Positions 1 through 8,163 of a DNA stretch of 59,121 nucleotides are shown here, one piece after another; positions within the stretch are counted from its first letter, which is position 1; each line of letters begins with the position of its first letter. The notes under the pieces were generated by a model. That model saw nothing but the letters and a program-made list of their open reading frames with translations, made no database searches and had not been told where the DNA came from. This stretch comes from a virus. The stretch is taken from IMG/VR virus record IMGVR_UViG_3300040816_000387, positions 1 to 59,121 of that record; one strand, written 5' to 3'. The position numbers and the translations under genes were made by a program.

Positions 1-479
1 AAAGATCCAGAAAAACAATCTACCTTATTGAGAATTGTATCACATATTGGACTATACTCTATAATACAAATACCTTCAGAATTGATACAAGACATCCACT
101 CATCTAAACATTCTGCTGGTTTATAAGAATGGTCAAAAGAATTAGAATATACTATGTCATAATAGGAACGCCAAGATTCTTGTGACTTATGGAAATCCCA
201 TTGAATAGTGTTGGGGTAATCTTTAGCATTGTCGCTTATCTCTGTACCAAGTATATCTATATCTTTACCTAAAAACTTCTTAAAGTATTCCTGCTCTAAA
301 CCTCTCCTTGTACCATGACAAAGAATCTTATTAGCTCTCCTACCAAACCTATTACTATAATAATCTATTAAATATTTTATAGAGTTCTTATCTACATAAG
401 AATTTTTTATCTTTTTCTTATTTGCTTCTATTTGAGAATCTCTATAGTGATCGTAATCTTTGTATTCGTATATCTTCAT
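1..479 (-). CDS. SAM-dependent methyltransferase-like protein, C-terminus cut by window edge
   Basis: The visible 159 residues begin at an ATG and run off the left edge without a stop. They resemble the start of a class I Rossmann-fold methyltransferase. After a basic lead of about 50 residues comes a strand-glycine loop 'ILCHGTRRGLE', then 'IDILGTEIS', where an acidic residue after strand 2 would hold the cosubstrate ribose, and 'DIVYSNSFDHS' near the motif IV position. The substrate cannot be read from sequence. The gene starts three bases after the stop of a DUF616-type glycosyltransferase gene and is the last visible member of a co-oriented run of sugar- and methyl-transferases. A glycan or small-molecule substrate therefore seems likelier than DNA, and no DPPY/NPPY motif is seen. 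Confidence 0.55.
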   Translation of the reverse strand, partial: MKIYEYKDYDHYRDSQIEANKKKIKNSYVDKNSIKYLIDYYSNRFGRRANKILCHGTRRGLEQEYFKKFLGKDIDILGTEISDNAKDYPNTIQWDFHKSQESWRSYYDIVYSNSFDHSYKPAECLDEWMSCINSEGICIIEYSPICDTILNKVDCFSGS

Positions 480-482
480 TGT

Positions 483-1187
483 TTACTTTTTACCTGTATG
501 TTTACCCATAGATTTAAAAAATTCATTATCTCTAGAATCTCCTAATAATAAAGAATACTTAAAATTCTTCTTCCAACATATATAATCAAAACTTAACTGA
601 TCTCTCTTAGAATTGTACTTTATTTCTTCCCACCAACTTTCCATAACATCAACCACCTCCTTTTCTTTATGCCGCCTTAATATTATAGGATTAGTAGCAA
701 GACCGTTATTGCTAGGATACCCTTCTTTTAAGTACCTGGATACTTGTTGTGTTATTAATTTAGGATTATCTTTATAGTTTAACTTACCTCTATGAGGAGT
801 TATTCTCATATTCTCTTGCCCTTTCTGTAGTATAGCGTTAGCTTCCTCGTATAAACAGTTTCTAGCATCTAGGATAGTTTGATTATGATCGAAGACTTTA
901 TGTAAAGAATCATCTATCAGTTCTCTTACATCTCCGACAACTTTTATGTTACCGTCTATCCATATACTATACTGATAGTCTTTTAAGTACCTATGAGGAA
1001 GTACCTTATACTTTTTTGCATTCCTATTAGCATCATTATATATAGGCAAAGATTTGACTACTCTCCAAGTTCTTGATTTAATATCAGCATCAGTAAAACA
1101 AATATAATCAACGCCATCTAACTGTAATTGATCTTCTATTAAATTGTCGTAATTTCCGAATATGGACGTATATATAGCTACTTTCAT
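483..1187 (-). CDS. DUF616-type glycosyltransferase-like protein
   Basis: 234 residues. The N-terminus 'KVAIYTSIFGNYDNL', the strand 'DYICFTDAD' and the block 'AKKYKVLPHRYLKDYQYS' followed by 'IWIDGNIKV' match the pattern I know from the DUF616 (TOD1/MUCI70-like) glycosyltransferase-fold family, with the IDGN taking the place of the usual DxD-type metal/nucleotide-sugar site. The length suits a single catalytic domain, and no membrane segment or signal peptide is seen. The ATG overlaps the stop of the upstream methyltransferase gene as ATGA, which suggests translational coupling. Donor and acceptor sugars cannot be told from sequence. Neighbouring glycosyltransferases suggest a shared glycan-building task. 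Confidence 0.7.
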   Translation of the reverse strand: MKVAIYTSIFGNYDNLIEDQLQLDGVDYICFTDADIKSRTWRVVKSLPIYNDANRNAKKYKVLPHRYLKDYQYSIWIDGNIKVVGDVRELIDDSLHKVFDHNQTILDARNCLYEEANAILQKGQENMRITPHRGKLNYKDNPKLITQQVSRYLKEGYPSNNGLATNPIILRRHKEKEVVDVMESWWEEIKYNSKRDQLSFDYICWKKNFKYSLLLGDSRDNEFFKSMGKHTGKK

Positions 1188-1768
1188 AATACTTTACATA
1201 TTATACCCTCAGAGTCTGCTAACCTTTTATCTTTAGTAATATTTTCTGACTTACACATATAGAACTCTGTAGACATAGGATGACCTACTTTTAACTCTAC
1301 CTGTAAAATAGATCTGTCAACATACTCATCTACTGCTCTTTTAACTTCTGGTATTAAACCATAATCGTCAAAAACTAAGTAGATAGGCTTAAGTTTAAGA
1401 GCATTCTCTATATCACTTTTAACATGCTTATAATAATGAACACAGTCTATTATAATCATATCATGATACTTAAAACCCCAAGCATCTCTATAAACATCTT
1501 TTCTATAACATACGACACTATCTAAGTTTTCACATAACTTATTTATTCTATCAACTCTAGACCTATCAAGCTCCACACAAGAAAACGTATCTACAAAGTG
1601 ACCTAAAAAATAAGCTGTATGCCCTACTGAAGATCCTATCTCTAATATGCTTTTGACACCATTCTTCACTATAAAGTTATACAAGTCTGTCTTAAATCTC
1701 TTAGAAGTAGTCGTCTTTGAATCAAATTTATCTGGAATAGTATCCAAGATAGTTTTAGGATTGTACAT
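1184..1768 (-). CDS. class I SAM-dependent methyltransferase (Methyltransf_24-like)
   Basis: 194 residues. Motif I is clear at residues 41-50 ('ILEIGSSVGH'). The acidic end of strand 2 is 'CVELDRSRV' (about 68-76), and near residue 105 is 'IIIDCVHYYKHVKSDI', which has the ID-x-x-H-x-Y-x-x-V-x-x-D signature of Methyltransf_24/CmcI-type enzymes, often small-molecule or sugar O-methyltransferases. The start overlaps the upstream stop as TAATG, and the stop overlaps the downstream start as ATGA, so it is embedded in a tightly packed operon. A role in methylating a glycan made by the neighbouring glycosyltransferases is plausible but inferred. It shows little similarity to the truncated methyltransferase at the left edge. 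Confidence 0.75.
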   Translation of the reverse strand: MYNPKTILDTIPDKFDSKTTTSKRFKTDLYNFIVKNGVKSILEIGSSVGHTAYFLGHFVDTFSCVELDRSRVDRINKLCENLDSVVCYRKDVYRDAWGFKYHDMIIIDCVHYYKHVKSDIENALKLKPIYLVFDDYGLIPEVKRAVDEYVDRSILQVELKVGHPMSTEFYMCKSENITKDKRLADSEGIICKVL

Positions 1769-2625
1769 TAAAAATATATTTGAGAATTTATAATATTGGA
1801 ACCTAGATCACCTCTAGGAATAGTATAGGTAGGAGCGTAACGTGCTATAGTATCGTGTACTCCTGTTTGATTTCCTATGTTAAACTTAGCTTTAGACTTT
1901 ATATACATCTGTACTCTTATATCCACATGCCTTAAATCTAAAGCTTTTTTAAAGTTTAAATTAATATTAGGATTAGAAAACCAGTAATAAGCAGGATAGT
2001 TAAATGTGTTTAACTCATTTATCTTATTTTGTATTATAGGCAGCTCCTCTTCCTTATACCTATTAGATATTAATACTGTAAAGAAGTCATTAGTTCCAGT
2101 GTGTTGGTTTATTATAGCATCCCCCAAACTTTTTTCTTCGTCTGTCCAGTAAATCTCTGGATCTAAATCTTGCATCTCATCTTCTCGAAACTGCCAGAAC
2201 CTAAGAATCTGCTTTAGTAAAGGCTCCTCTTCTTCAGTATAAATTCTATAATGGTCATTAAATACCTCTTCAGAAAAGTAATCTATAAAGTCGTCAACGT
2301 ATGGATTATTCTTAAAGACTACTTCAGATACGTTAAAAGGGTTATCCCAAGAATCCCAATTATCTTTTAAGTGTACAAATAGATGAGAAAGAAGATCCTT
2401 ATTAGGAATAAAAACTTTACAATTAGGATATTTTTCTTTGAGCTTTCTAGGCATTGCAGAAATAATGCCCCAATCCCCAACTCCCATACAGGTCCTTAAT
2501 ACAATAAAATACTGCTCTTCTAAATAAAAATTTGGTATATAAAATGGATCTTTTATAGAAAATCCTAACTTATCCACATGTTTAATAGGATGTAAAGCAT
2601 TACCAAAAGTTCTCCAAAAAACCAT
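1768..2625 (-). CDS. putative GT9/heptosyltransferase-like protein
   Basis: 285 residues. The stretch 'TCMGVGDWGIISAMPRKLK' followed by 'YPNCKVFIPNKDLL' and 'NNPYVDDFIDYF' has the order seen in GT-B heptosyltransferase-like (GT9) proteins: a GxGD loop near the start, a strand for the donor domain, then a 'P.VD' strand. Near the C-terminus 'NIGNQTGVHDTIARYAP' resembles the GT9 donor-site segment that contains 'D.G..H.A'. The match is by pattern only and is weaker than for the two GT9-like paralogues elsewhere in the window. It lies one base from the GT2 gene upstream and overlaps the methyltransferase downstream by one base. No signal peptide. Confidence 0.45.
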   Translation of the reverse strand: MVFWRTFGNALHPIKHVDKLGFSIKDPFYIPNFYLEEQYFIVLRTCMGVGDWGIISAMPRKLKEKYPNCKVFIPNKDLLSHLFVHLKDNWDSWDNPFNVSEVVFKNNPYVDDFIDYFSEEVFNDHYRIYTEEEEPLLKQILRFWQFREDEMQDLDPEIYWTDEEKSLGDAIINQHTGTNDFFTVLISNRYKEEELPIIQNKINELNTFNYPAYYWFSNPNINLNFKKALDLRHVDIRVQMYIKSKAKFNIGNQTGVHDTIARYAPTYTIPRGDLGSNIINSQIYF

Positions 2626-2626
2626 A

Positions 2627-3391
2627 TTATAATGTATTATAGTAATTATTCTGCCTTTCTTGTCTATCTATATCTTTAAAGTGAAGTATATCTAAATCAT
2701 TATCTACAGGTATTCTGGCAAAGTTGTTAGAGCCTACAACTCTTTCATGAAGTTTGCCATCCCATTTTATCCCTTCTTTATTCTTGTAAAGTCTAGTCTG
2801 ATAGTCAGGATAGTTTATTATAGGACAGTAATACCTAACTACATTAATATTATCAGCGTGATTATGCTCAGATATTATAAAGCCGTTATCCTTAAGAAAC
2901 TTATAAGACTCTGAAGAAGTATCGTACTCATCTGAGTCTGCGTAGTTCTCGTCTCTACCTATAAACCATCCCCAAGAGTCTATATGCTTTTGTGTTATAC
3001 CTTTAACTATATTAACTCTAGGTATAGCTATAAGATCTATATTAGAAGGCTCATTTACATTTATAATATTGTGAAGATTAGTATATAAGTGTAAGGACAG
3101 GTACTCGTCTGCATCTATTTGGAATATCCAATCATTCTTACATAAACTATTTCCGAAGTTCTTATAATCTGAAAAGTTTCCTTTAAAGTCAAAAGGAAGA
3201 TAGGAATACTTATCTATCTTATTATCAAAATTAACAAGAATTTCTTTTACATCGTCTGTTACTTTATTAGAATCGTAGACTACTACTATTTCATCTCCCG
3301 CACTTTTTCCAGTAGAAAGCTGCTTTAGTAGTCGATCTAACTCCCTAAACTCGTCACAAACTGTAACTAGGAAACTTATAGTACTACTCAT
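2627..3391 (-). CDS. family 2 glycosyltransferase (GT-A fold)
   Basis: 254 residues. The N-terminus 'TISFLVTVCDEFRELDRLL' and 'DEIVVVYDSNK' (residues 33-43) are the first strands of a GT2 nucleotide-sugar domain. 'WIFQIDADEYL' places the metal-binding DxD at residues 93-95. The C-terminal part ('YQTRLYKNKEGIKWDGKLHE') is the region that in WaaE/SunS-like GT2 enzymes closes the active site. It would act in the host cytoplasm on an unknown acceptor. The start overlaps the upstream gene's end by eight bases, consistent with one operon. A copy of the dispersed 17-bp motif lies within it at 3292-3308. Confidence 0.85.
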   Translation of the reverse strand: MSSTISFLVTVCDEFRELDRLLKQLSTGKSAGDEIVVVYDSNKVTDDVKEILVNFDNKIDKYSYLPFDFKGNFSDYKNFGNSLCKNDWIFQIDADEYLSLHLYTNLHNIINVNEPSNIDLIAIPRVNIVKGITQKHIDSWGWFIGRDENYADSDEYDTSSESYKFLKDNGFIISEHNHADNINVVRYYCPIINYPDYQTRLYKNKEGIKWDGKLHERVVGSNNFARIPVDNDLDILHFKDIDRQERQNNYYNTL

Positions 3392-3860
3392 CTTCTTTAG
3401 ATATTAACATAAACTGATCAAAAGCTTCCAGAAACTTATCTTTATCAAAAGTAGAAGCATTCTCAAAATCGACTACAGTATTGTAAAACTCTCCTGGCTT
3501 ATCTGGATTAGGATAGTTTTTAGACTCCTCCTCATTAAGCATCTTAAAAGGAACTACTTGCCATTTATAATCTGAAGTGTTCGTGTCTAATATAGGGAAC
3601 ATACTAGCCTTACTAGTAGAGTTCATAGATAATACCCAGGCATACCCTTTATCATATTTGATTAATTCGTACACAAACTTAGGTATCTTTTCCTTTAACT
3701 CTTCTAAAGTCTTTGAGCCTTCTACTAAAAAAGAGTTAGTAGTATAACCAGACTCTGTACATAGTTTTGACCATAATCCAGTAGACGAATCCTTATCTAC
3801 TAGAACACATAAATTATTAGTTATAGGAGATATTTCATCAAAAGTAAATCTATTTTCCAT
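3384..3860 (-). CDS. hypothetical protein in glycosyltransferase operon
   Basis: 158 residues, no family recognised. The protein is acidic at its end ('DKFLEAFDQFMLISKEDE') and appears soluble, with an alternating strand/helix pattern and no signal peptide, metal cluster or nucleotide-binding loop. The gene lies exactly between a GT4 and a GT2 gene, abutting the first and overlapping the second by eight bases, so it is almost certainly co-translated with them. An accessory or binding-protein role in the same glycan pathway is a guess from position only. Confidence 0.6.
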   Translation of the reverse strand: MENRFTFDEISPITNNLCVLVDKDSSTGLWSKLCTESGYTTNSFLVEGSKTLEELKEKIPKFVYELIKYDKGYAWVLSMNSTSKASMFPILDTNTSDYKWQVVPFKMLNEEESKNYPNPDKPGEFYNTVVDFENASTFDKDKFLEAFDQFMLISKEDE

Positions 3861-5132
3861 TTATATCTTTTTTAATTTAGGAAGTGTTAAAGGAACTTCT
3901 TTAGTAACAGGAATACTGTCAAGTATATGATGCAGTTTACTTGACATTTTATCAAAAGTAAAGTTAGATAGCGTGTGCTTTCTCTGTTCTTCAGACCTCT
4001 TTAAAACCTCAGAGTAATTCTTTTCTATAGACTGTAATATTTTAATAGCATAGGCATAGTTAACAGTAAACCATCGTGCCTCTTGCATAAACCACTTATT
4101 GACTACAGACTTGTGTACTTGAGTTAAATCTCCTGGAAGTAAGTAGGACATATTACTGTCTAAGAAATCCATTTGTCCTGACCATCCAGAAGCAATAACA
4201 GGCTTACCAGTAGCTGTAAACTCCAATAAAGGTCTACCAAATCCTTCACCTTTAGTAAAACTAACCATCGCTTTTACTTTATGATGGTTATACAAACCAT
4301 TCATTTGTTGGTCTGATAACTGTCCATGAATCAGATACACAGACGGACAGTTATCTACAGTATCTCTTATAGCTTGTATTTTTTTATTTATTTCGTACCT
4401 ATCGCTAACTGAGAATCCAGATCCGCTAGTTTTTAATATAAGAGCAGGTCTTGTTCTAGAAGGTTTATTTTTAAAAGCTTCACAGAAAGTTTTTACTAGC
4501 ATCCCGACATCTTTTCTATCTTGGCCTAAATCCCCTTCTAACCAATGTCCTACGAATAAAAAACAAAAATCTTCTTTTATAGAAGATAGCTTATCTTTTA
4601 CTTCCTGGTCTATTTTAGAAGTCTTTTTAAATATATCAGTGTCTATACCTTCAAAAAGAACTTCCGTTCTAAGACTTTCTTTTAAGGCTACTGACCCTAT
4701 TATCTGATTAGTAGTCTTATCTTGTTTATCGTATTTCGAGTTCTTTAAAACAGATACAGAGTGTTCACTGACTCCTATAAGCATATCCATATTATTAGCT
4801 CCCTCAATCCATTCTGGCTTACATAGATCAGTCTCTATACCAGCTGTCATACCTATATTATACTTACCTAATCTAGAAAACTCATTAGGTATAGTCAATT
4901 GTATAAAGATATCAGGATTGGGTGTAGGTCTTTTAGTAATACGAGACTCAATAGCTCTACCAACTTCAGTAGTAGTGTCTAAACCATTCCAAGAAGTATT
5001 TCCCCAATTAGTAGGAAATATTTCTAAATCATAATCTGAATAGGATATAATACATCTTGCAATGTCTCTAGCGTGGTCTCCGTAACCAGACCTTGTCTTA
5101 ACAGGTGCGTACAATAAAACTCTCTTACTCAT
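3861..5132 (-). CDS. family 4-type (GT-B) glycosyltransferase
   Basis: 423 residues from the ATG at 5132. A longer reading from a TTG at 5141 would add three residues and overlap the upstream stop, so I prefer the ATG two bases after that stop. 'VLLYAPVKTRSGYGDHARDI' is the acceptor-domain start typical of GT4 enzymes. 'LFVGHWLEGDLGQDRKD' opens the donor domain, and 'EGFGRPLLE' at residues 296-304 is the EX7E motif that binds the nucleotide sugar, followed by 'GKPVIASGWSGQMDFL'. A retaining transferase acting in the cytoplasm is expected. It sits directly downstream of a two-gene GT4 (6605-5135) that it resembles in fold. Confidence 0.85.
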   Translation of the reverse strand: MSKRVLLYAPVKTRSGYGDHARDIARCIISYSDYDLEIFPTNWGNTSWNGLDTTTEVGRAIESRITKRPTPNPDIFIQLTIPNEFSRLGKYNIGMTAGIETDLCKPEWIEGANNMDMLIGVSEHSVSVLKNSKYDKQDKTTNQIIGSVALKESLRTEVLFEGIDTDIFKKTSKIDQEVKDKLSSIKEDFCFLFVGHWLEGDLGQDRKDVGMLVKTFCEAFKNKPSRTRPALILKTSGSGFSVSDRYEINKKIQAIRDTVDNCPSVYLIHGQLSDQQMNGLYNHHKVKAMVSFTKGEGFGRPLLEFTATGKPVIASGWSGQMDFLDSNMSYLLPGDLTQVHKSVVNKWFMQEARWFTVNYAYAIKILQSIEKNYSEVLKRSEEQRKHTLSNFTFDKMSSKLHHILDSIPVTKEVPLTLPKLKKI

Positions 5133-5134
5133 AT

Positions 5135-6064
5135 TTACCAAGTTATACCTATATTTTCTGAAAAAGAACTCTCAAATTTATCTACCTTAGTAACCGTAAA
5201 GTTCTCAGTAGGAGTCCAGTTCTCTAATAAAAAATTAATATGTTTTACAAATCTATTACACATCTCTTTAGATGACATACCAGATTCTTCACTTACCGCC
5301 CACTTTCTTCCTTCAAGGCCTAGCTGTTTTCTTTTTTCAGGTTTTATATAATACCAATACCCTATAGCTTTTGACACATCCTCAAACTTACATCTATCAT
5401 CAAATATATAAGGAGTAGGTACAGAACCTTGCAAAGATCTGTTGCTAGGGTACACAGGCTTTACCCAAGTCCCGTGATTTGTATAGTGTCCTGTATGATT
5501 AGAAGTTATAGTAGAATCAAAGTTTATCCAGTTACCTTCACTGTCCTCAAACCTACACTGGTCTTGTAGTCCTCCTGTAACATTATTTATGATAGGAGTC
5601 CCTGCCATAATAGACTCAGCCCCACTTAAACCGAACCCTTCATTCGATGCTATATTTAAAGTAACATCTGATAGGTTATAAAAAAAGTTTAACTCTTTAG
5701 AGGAAATCTTTGCATCAGAAAAAATAATATTACAGTCAGGGCAGACTGCTTCTTTAACTGCTTTTAAATTAGTTCCATTCTCATCAGAGACCTGAGTGTG
5801 CATAAACAGACCGACATGCTTTGCCTGTTCCTCACTCAGAGTGTTTGTAAAGTGCCTGAAAGATAAGATAACGTCTCCAGGCTGCTTTCTTCTTATGTTC
5901 CTATTATTCCAGAATACAATAAAGTTCAAATCATGTTTAGAAAGGAACTCATTCTTAAACTTAATAAAATCTTCGTAATCTTTGTCCCCTTCTACGATAG
6001 GCCTAAAAGCATTTTCGTTTATACCATGTGGGACATAGGCTGTGTAAATAGTTCTATTGTTCAT
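5135..6064 (-). CDS. C-terminal (donor) half of a split GT4 glycosyltransferase
   Basis: 309 residues that correspond to the second half of a GT-B enzyme. It opens with 'YTAYVPHGINENAFRPI', normally the hinge between the two domains, then 'IVFWNNRNIRRKQ', and has the EX7E motif 'EGFGLSGAE' at residues 142-150 followed by 'MAGTPIINNVTGG'. There is no acceptor domain in this frame. The preceding gene (6054-6605) supplies exactly that half. The ATG overlaps the end of the upstream frame by 11 bases. In-frame stops lie immediately upstream of the ATG, so simple read-back of a single base error would have to fall within that short overlap. Likely works as a heterodimer or reflects a recent frameshift. 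Confidence 0.75.
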   Translation of the reverse strand: MNNRTIYTAYVPHGINENAFRPIVEGDKDYEDFIKFKNEFLSKHDLNFIVFWNNRNIRRKQPGDVILSFRHFTNTLSEEQAKHVGLFMHTQVSDENGTNLKAVKEAVCPDCNIIFSDAKISSKELNFFYNLSDVTLNIASNEGFGLSGAESIMAGTPIINNVTGGLQDQCRFEDSEGNWINFDSTITSNHTGHYTNHGTWVKPVYPSNRSLQGSVPTPYIFDDRCKFEDVSKAIGYWYYIKPEKRKQLGLEGRKWAVSEESGMSSKEMCNRFVKHINFLLENWTPTENFTVTKVDKFESSFSENIGITW

Positions 6065-6605
6065 CTAAGTCTATTACTTTTTGGTTATTGTTTCTTAAAA
6101 CATTATTATGAATATTGTGGGATTGCTTACTAATCCCCAATATCATGTCACAAGATGCGTAAGATAACCAATTGTAATTAGGGAACGGAGTATCATCCCA
6201 TATAGCATAATATACTATAGGACATTGCTGTCTAATCTCATGTTCCATGTGATATAACCACTGCCAAAATCTTGGATCAGTAAAATGAAGTATAGCATCT
6301 GGTTTTACAGTCTCTAACAAATATCTTAGTATTTGCGGGTCTCCATATCCAGACCAAGGCATTACTTTAACGTCTGCATGGTCGATGCCTAACTCTTTAT
6401 TAACATCTTCAGATACATCAATTATCTTACCTTGGTCAGGATGTTTTATAGCTGCACCTAACTGAAACCAATCAAATTGTTCAGCAGTGCCTAAAACAAA
6501 CTCTCGACTCATAGTACCTACACCAGAATGTAGTCTTAAGTCATCTGATAATAGAAGTATCTTCTTTTTAGTGGGTCTAGGTTTTACTAACTTAGGTAAC
6601 TCCAT
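6054..6605 (-). CDS. N-terminal (acceptor) half of a split GT4 glycosyltransferase
   Basis: 183 residues with the acceptor-domain hallmarks of a GT4 enzyme: 'KILLLSDDLRLHSGVGTMSR' near the start (glycine loop), 'KPDAILHFTDPRFWQWLYHM' and a final 'ASCDMILGISKQSHNI', which in intact relatives is followed by a hinge and the donor domain. The frame stops at 6054 after 'QKVIDLDEQ', and the donor half is in the next gene, shifted by +1. It is the first gene of the glycosylation operon. A promoter-like box lies 23 bases upstream. No signal peptide is seen; a cytoplasmic enzyme is expected. Confidence 0.75.
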   Translation of the reverse strand: MELPKLVKPRPTKKKILLLSDDLRLHSGVGTMSREFVLGTAEQFDWFQLGAAIKHPDQGKIIDVSEDVNKELGIDHADVKVMPWSGYGDPQILRYLLETVKPDAILHFTDPRFWQWLYHMEHEIRQQCPIVYYAIWDDTPFPNYNWLSYASCDMILGISKQSHNIHNNVLRNNNQKVIDLDEQ

Positions 6606-6628
6606 TATATTATATTTAGAACTCTATG

Positions 6629-6638
6629 TATAAATATA
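6629..6638 (-). promoter_or_regulatory. late-type promoter-like box TATATTTATA
   Basis: Coding-strand TATATTTATA, 23 bases before the ATG of the first glycosylation-operon gene. It lies in the 37-base gap before that start, with a T-rich tract upstream. The same ten-base box heads many other units in the window. Confidence 0.5.
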
Positions 6639-6642
6639 TTTT

Positions 6643-7617
6643 TTATTGTTTATTATTCTCTAAATACTTTCTGTACTTAGCAGGAGTCAGTCTTTGCTCT
6701 TTAGGACACAAGTCATAATTATCTTTGAACTCACAGAATTTACAGTTTTTAGACCTCTCCCCAGGAATTGCTATAAACTCATTATCTAAGTTATAAGATC
6801 CGTCATCATTAAAACAGTAGTCTATAAAACTCTGAATGTTATCTAACGCACTCTGTTGAGCTTCTTCAGAAATAGGAGGAGTAAATATTTGTACTCTATT
6901 ATCCAGTTTTCTGATAACTATAAAAAATTCAACATCAATCTTATCTATAGGGTATCCGTATTGTTTAGAAAAGTAATGTCGGTATAAGTATACTTGAGAT
7001 ACTTTTATCTCATCTTCTACCGCCCATTTCCCCCAACCTCTAGTAGATGTCTTTATGTCAACTATTTTAACTCTGTCTAACTTCTTATCGTACAGAACTA
7101 TATCTACAAATGATAACATATTTACTTTATCATTAGTTTCGATAGCTTGCAGAAATAAAGGAGCCTCGATCCCTAACATACTATATCTTTCTGGATCAAA
7201 GTATAAATCCCTTCTATAGTTAAGAAAGTTTATTATATCACAACCATCTTTATAAAATTCAGCTAATTCTTCTGGAGTAGAGAAGTGCTTTCCGTCTACA
7301 TTATTAAGCTCAGAAGTGTATACTTCAAGCATCTTATTTTTAAGATAATCTTTTAAATCTATAGACAAAGCTTCAGATTTTTTATCTTCTAAATATAGTT
7401 GTAGAAAGTTCTGTAACGTTTCATGAAACGCTGTACCGAAGGCGGTGTGTATACTAGGTAAATAAGTTCGTAATCCTTTTCCGTAAGCTAACTCCCAACT
7501 CTTAGGACACTTAGCAAATAGACTGTATTGTGAGAAGGAAATTCTGCCATAACCTTCTTTAGTAGTTTCTTCTTGAAATGATTTGTCTATACTTTCCTTA
7601 AGTTCTTTTATGTTCAT
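6643..7617 (-). CDS. Cas4/RecB-like PD-(D/E)XK nuclease with predicted Fe-S cluster
   Basis: 324 residues. The PD-(D/E)XK core shows H65 ('GTAFHETL'), D172 ('SFVDIVLYDKK') and 'IVDIKTS' with D187 and K189. Cysteines C37 ('FAKCPKSW'), C292, C295 and C304 ('NCKFCEFKDNYDLCPK') are spaced as in Cas4 and AddB, where one N-terminal and three C-terminal cysteines hold a 4Fe-4S cluster. Known relatives are exonucleases for DNA end processing, so a role in phage recombination or host DNA degradation is likely. It overlaps the small gene upstream by 20 bases. It follows the DNA polymerase block but is separated from the glycosylation operon by a promoter-like box. Confidence 0.8.
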   Translation of the reverse strand: MNIKELKESIDKSFQEETTKEGYGRISFSQYSLFAKCPKSWELAYGKGLRTYLPSIHTAFGTAFHETLQNFLQLYLEDKKSEALSIDLKDYLKNKMLEVYTSELNNVDGKHFSTPEELAEFYKDGCDIINFLNYRRDLYFDPERYSMLGIEAPLFLQAIETNDKVNMLSFVDIVLYDKKLDRVKIVDIKTSTRGWGKWAVEDEIKVSQVYLYRHYFSKQYGYPIDKIDVEFFIVIRKLDNRVQIFTPPISEEAQQSALDNIQSFIDYCFNDDGSYNLDNEFIAIPGERSKNCKFCEFKDNYDLCPKEQRLTPAKYRKYLENNKQ

Positions 7618-7801
7618 TATTTTTTAATTCTTGTAACACTTTTTCTATATATACAGAAGCATCTAGTAACTCTTCTTGTAGATGATTTATCCACTGTAGT
7701 AAAGTTAAATCATTTCTTTCCATAGTTACTCCATACTTCTTTTCTCCTGTCTCTGCTCTGCTTCTTATCTTATTAATAACAGATTCCTCTATCTTACTCA
7801 T
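7598..7801 (-). CDS. small helical protein, possibly MazG-like
   Basis: 67 residues. The pattern 'KKYGVTMERNDLTLLQWINH' followed by 'LQEELLDASVYIEKVLQEL' is common in small phage proteins annotated as MazG-like or unknown. The EELLD could be half of a metal-binding ExxE/D motif of an all-alpha NTP pyrophosphohydrolase, but the protein is too short to supply the second half, so function remains open. It overlaps both neighbours (8 bases with the zinc-ribbon gene upstream, 20 with the nuclease downstream), which points to translational coupling. Confidence 0.65.
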   Translation of the reverse strand: MSKIEESVINKIRSRAETGEKKYGVTMERNDLTLLQWINHLQEELLDASVYIEKVLQELKNNEHKRT

Positions 7802-8063
7802 CTCCTAAAAGTTTTGGATCTGGTAAAGACTCCTTCAATATCTCTCCACAGCTAGCACACCTAAATATCTGAATAGGCATCATCTGGTCTGTGCTAGCCC
7901 CAATGACTACCTTACTTATTTTCTTAATAATGAAAGAAACATCAAAACACTTATCTCCACAAGAAGAACAAGTTACGGTAGGATGTTCTAATGGGTTGAT
8001 CTGCATTTGAACTTGTTGAGGTTGATTAGACTGTTTTCCGTCTAAACCTAAAATTTTACTCAT
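7794..8063 (-). CDS. small zinc-ribbon protein
   Basis: 89 residues. Two CxxC knuckles ('CSSCGDKC' at about residues 32-39 and 'CASCGE' at about 69-74) predict a zinc ribbon, and the flanks are a flexible Q/N-rich N-terminus and a DPKLLGDE tail. Small phage zinc-ribbon proteins can bind DNA or RNA polymerase, but nothing here identifies the partner. It is the first gene after a 100-base gap containing a TATATTTG box 21 bases before the ATG. Start chosen at the only ATG of the frame in the region. Confidence 0.65.
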   Translation of the reverse strand: MSKILGLDGKQSNQPQQVQMQINPLEHPTVTCSSCGDKCFDVSFIIKKISKVVIGASTDQMMPIQIFRCASCGEILKESLPDPKLLGDE

Positions 8064-8084
8064 AATATAATTATTTTAATTAAG

Positions 8085-8092
8085 CAAATATA
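8085..8092 (-). promoter_or_regulatory. TATATTTG box, Bacteroidetes -7-like
   Basis: Coding-strand TATATTTG, 21 bases before the zinc-ribbon gene ATG, in the only 100-base gap of the replication block. It fits the Bacteroidetes -7 consensus TAnnTTTG. I do not see a convincing -33 TTG at the usual spacing. Confidence 0.4.
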
Positions 8093-8163
8093 ATAAATTA
8101 TTTGTCTATTTCATAATCTACAATGTATATAATTAAACATATTATAAAAAAAATATAAATCAT

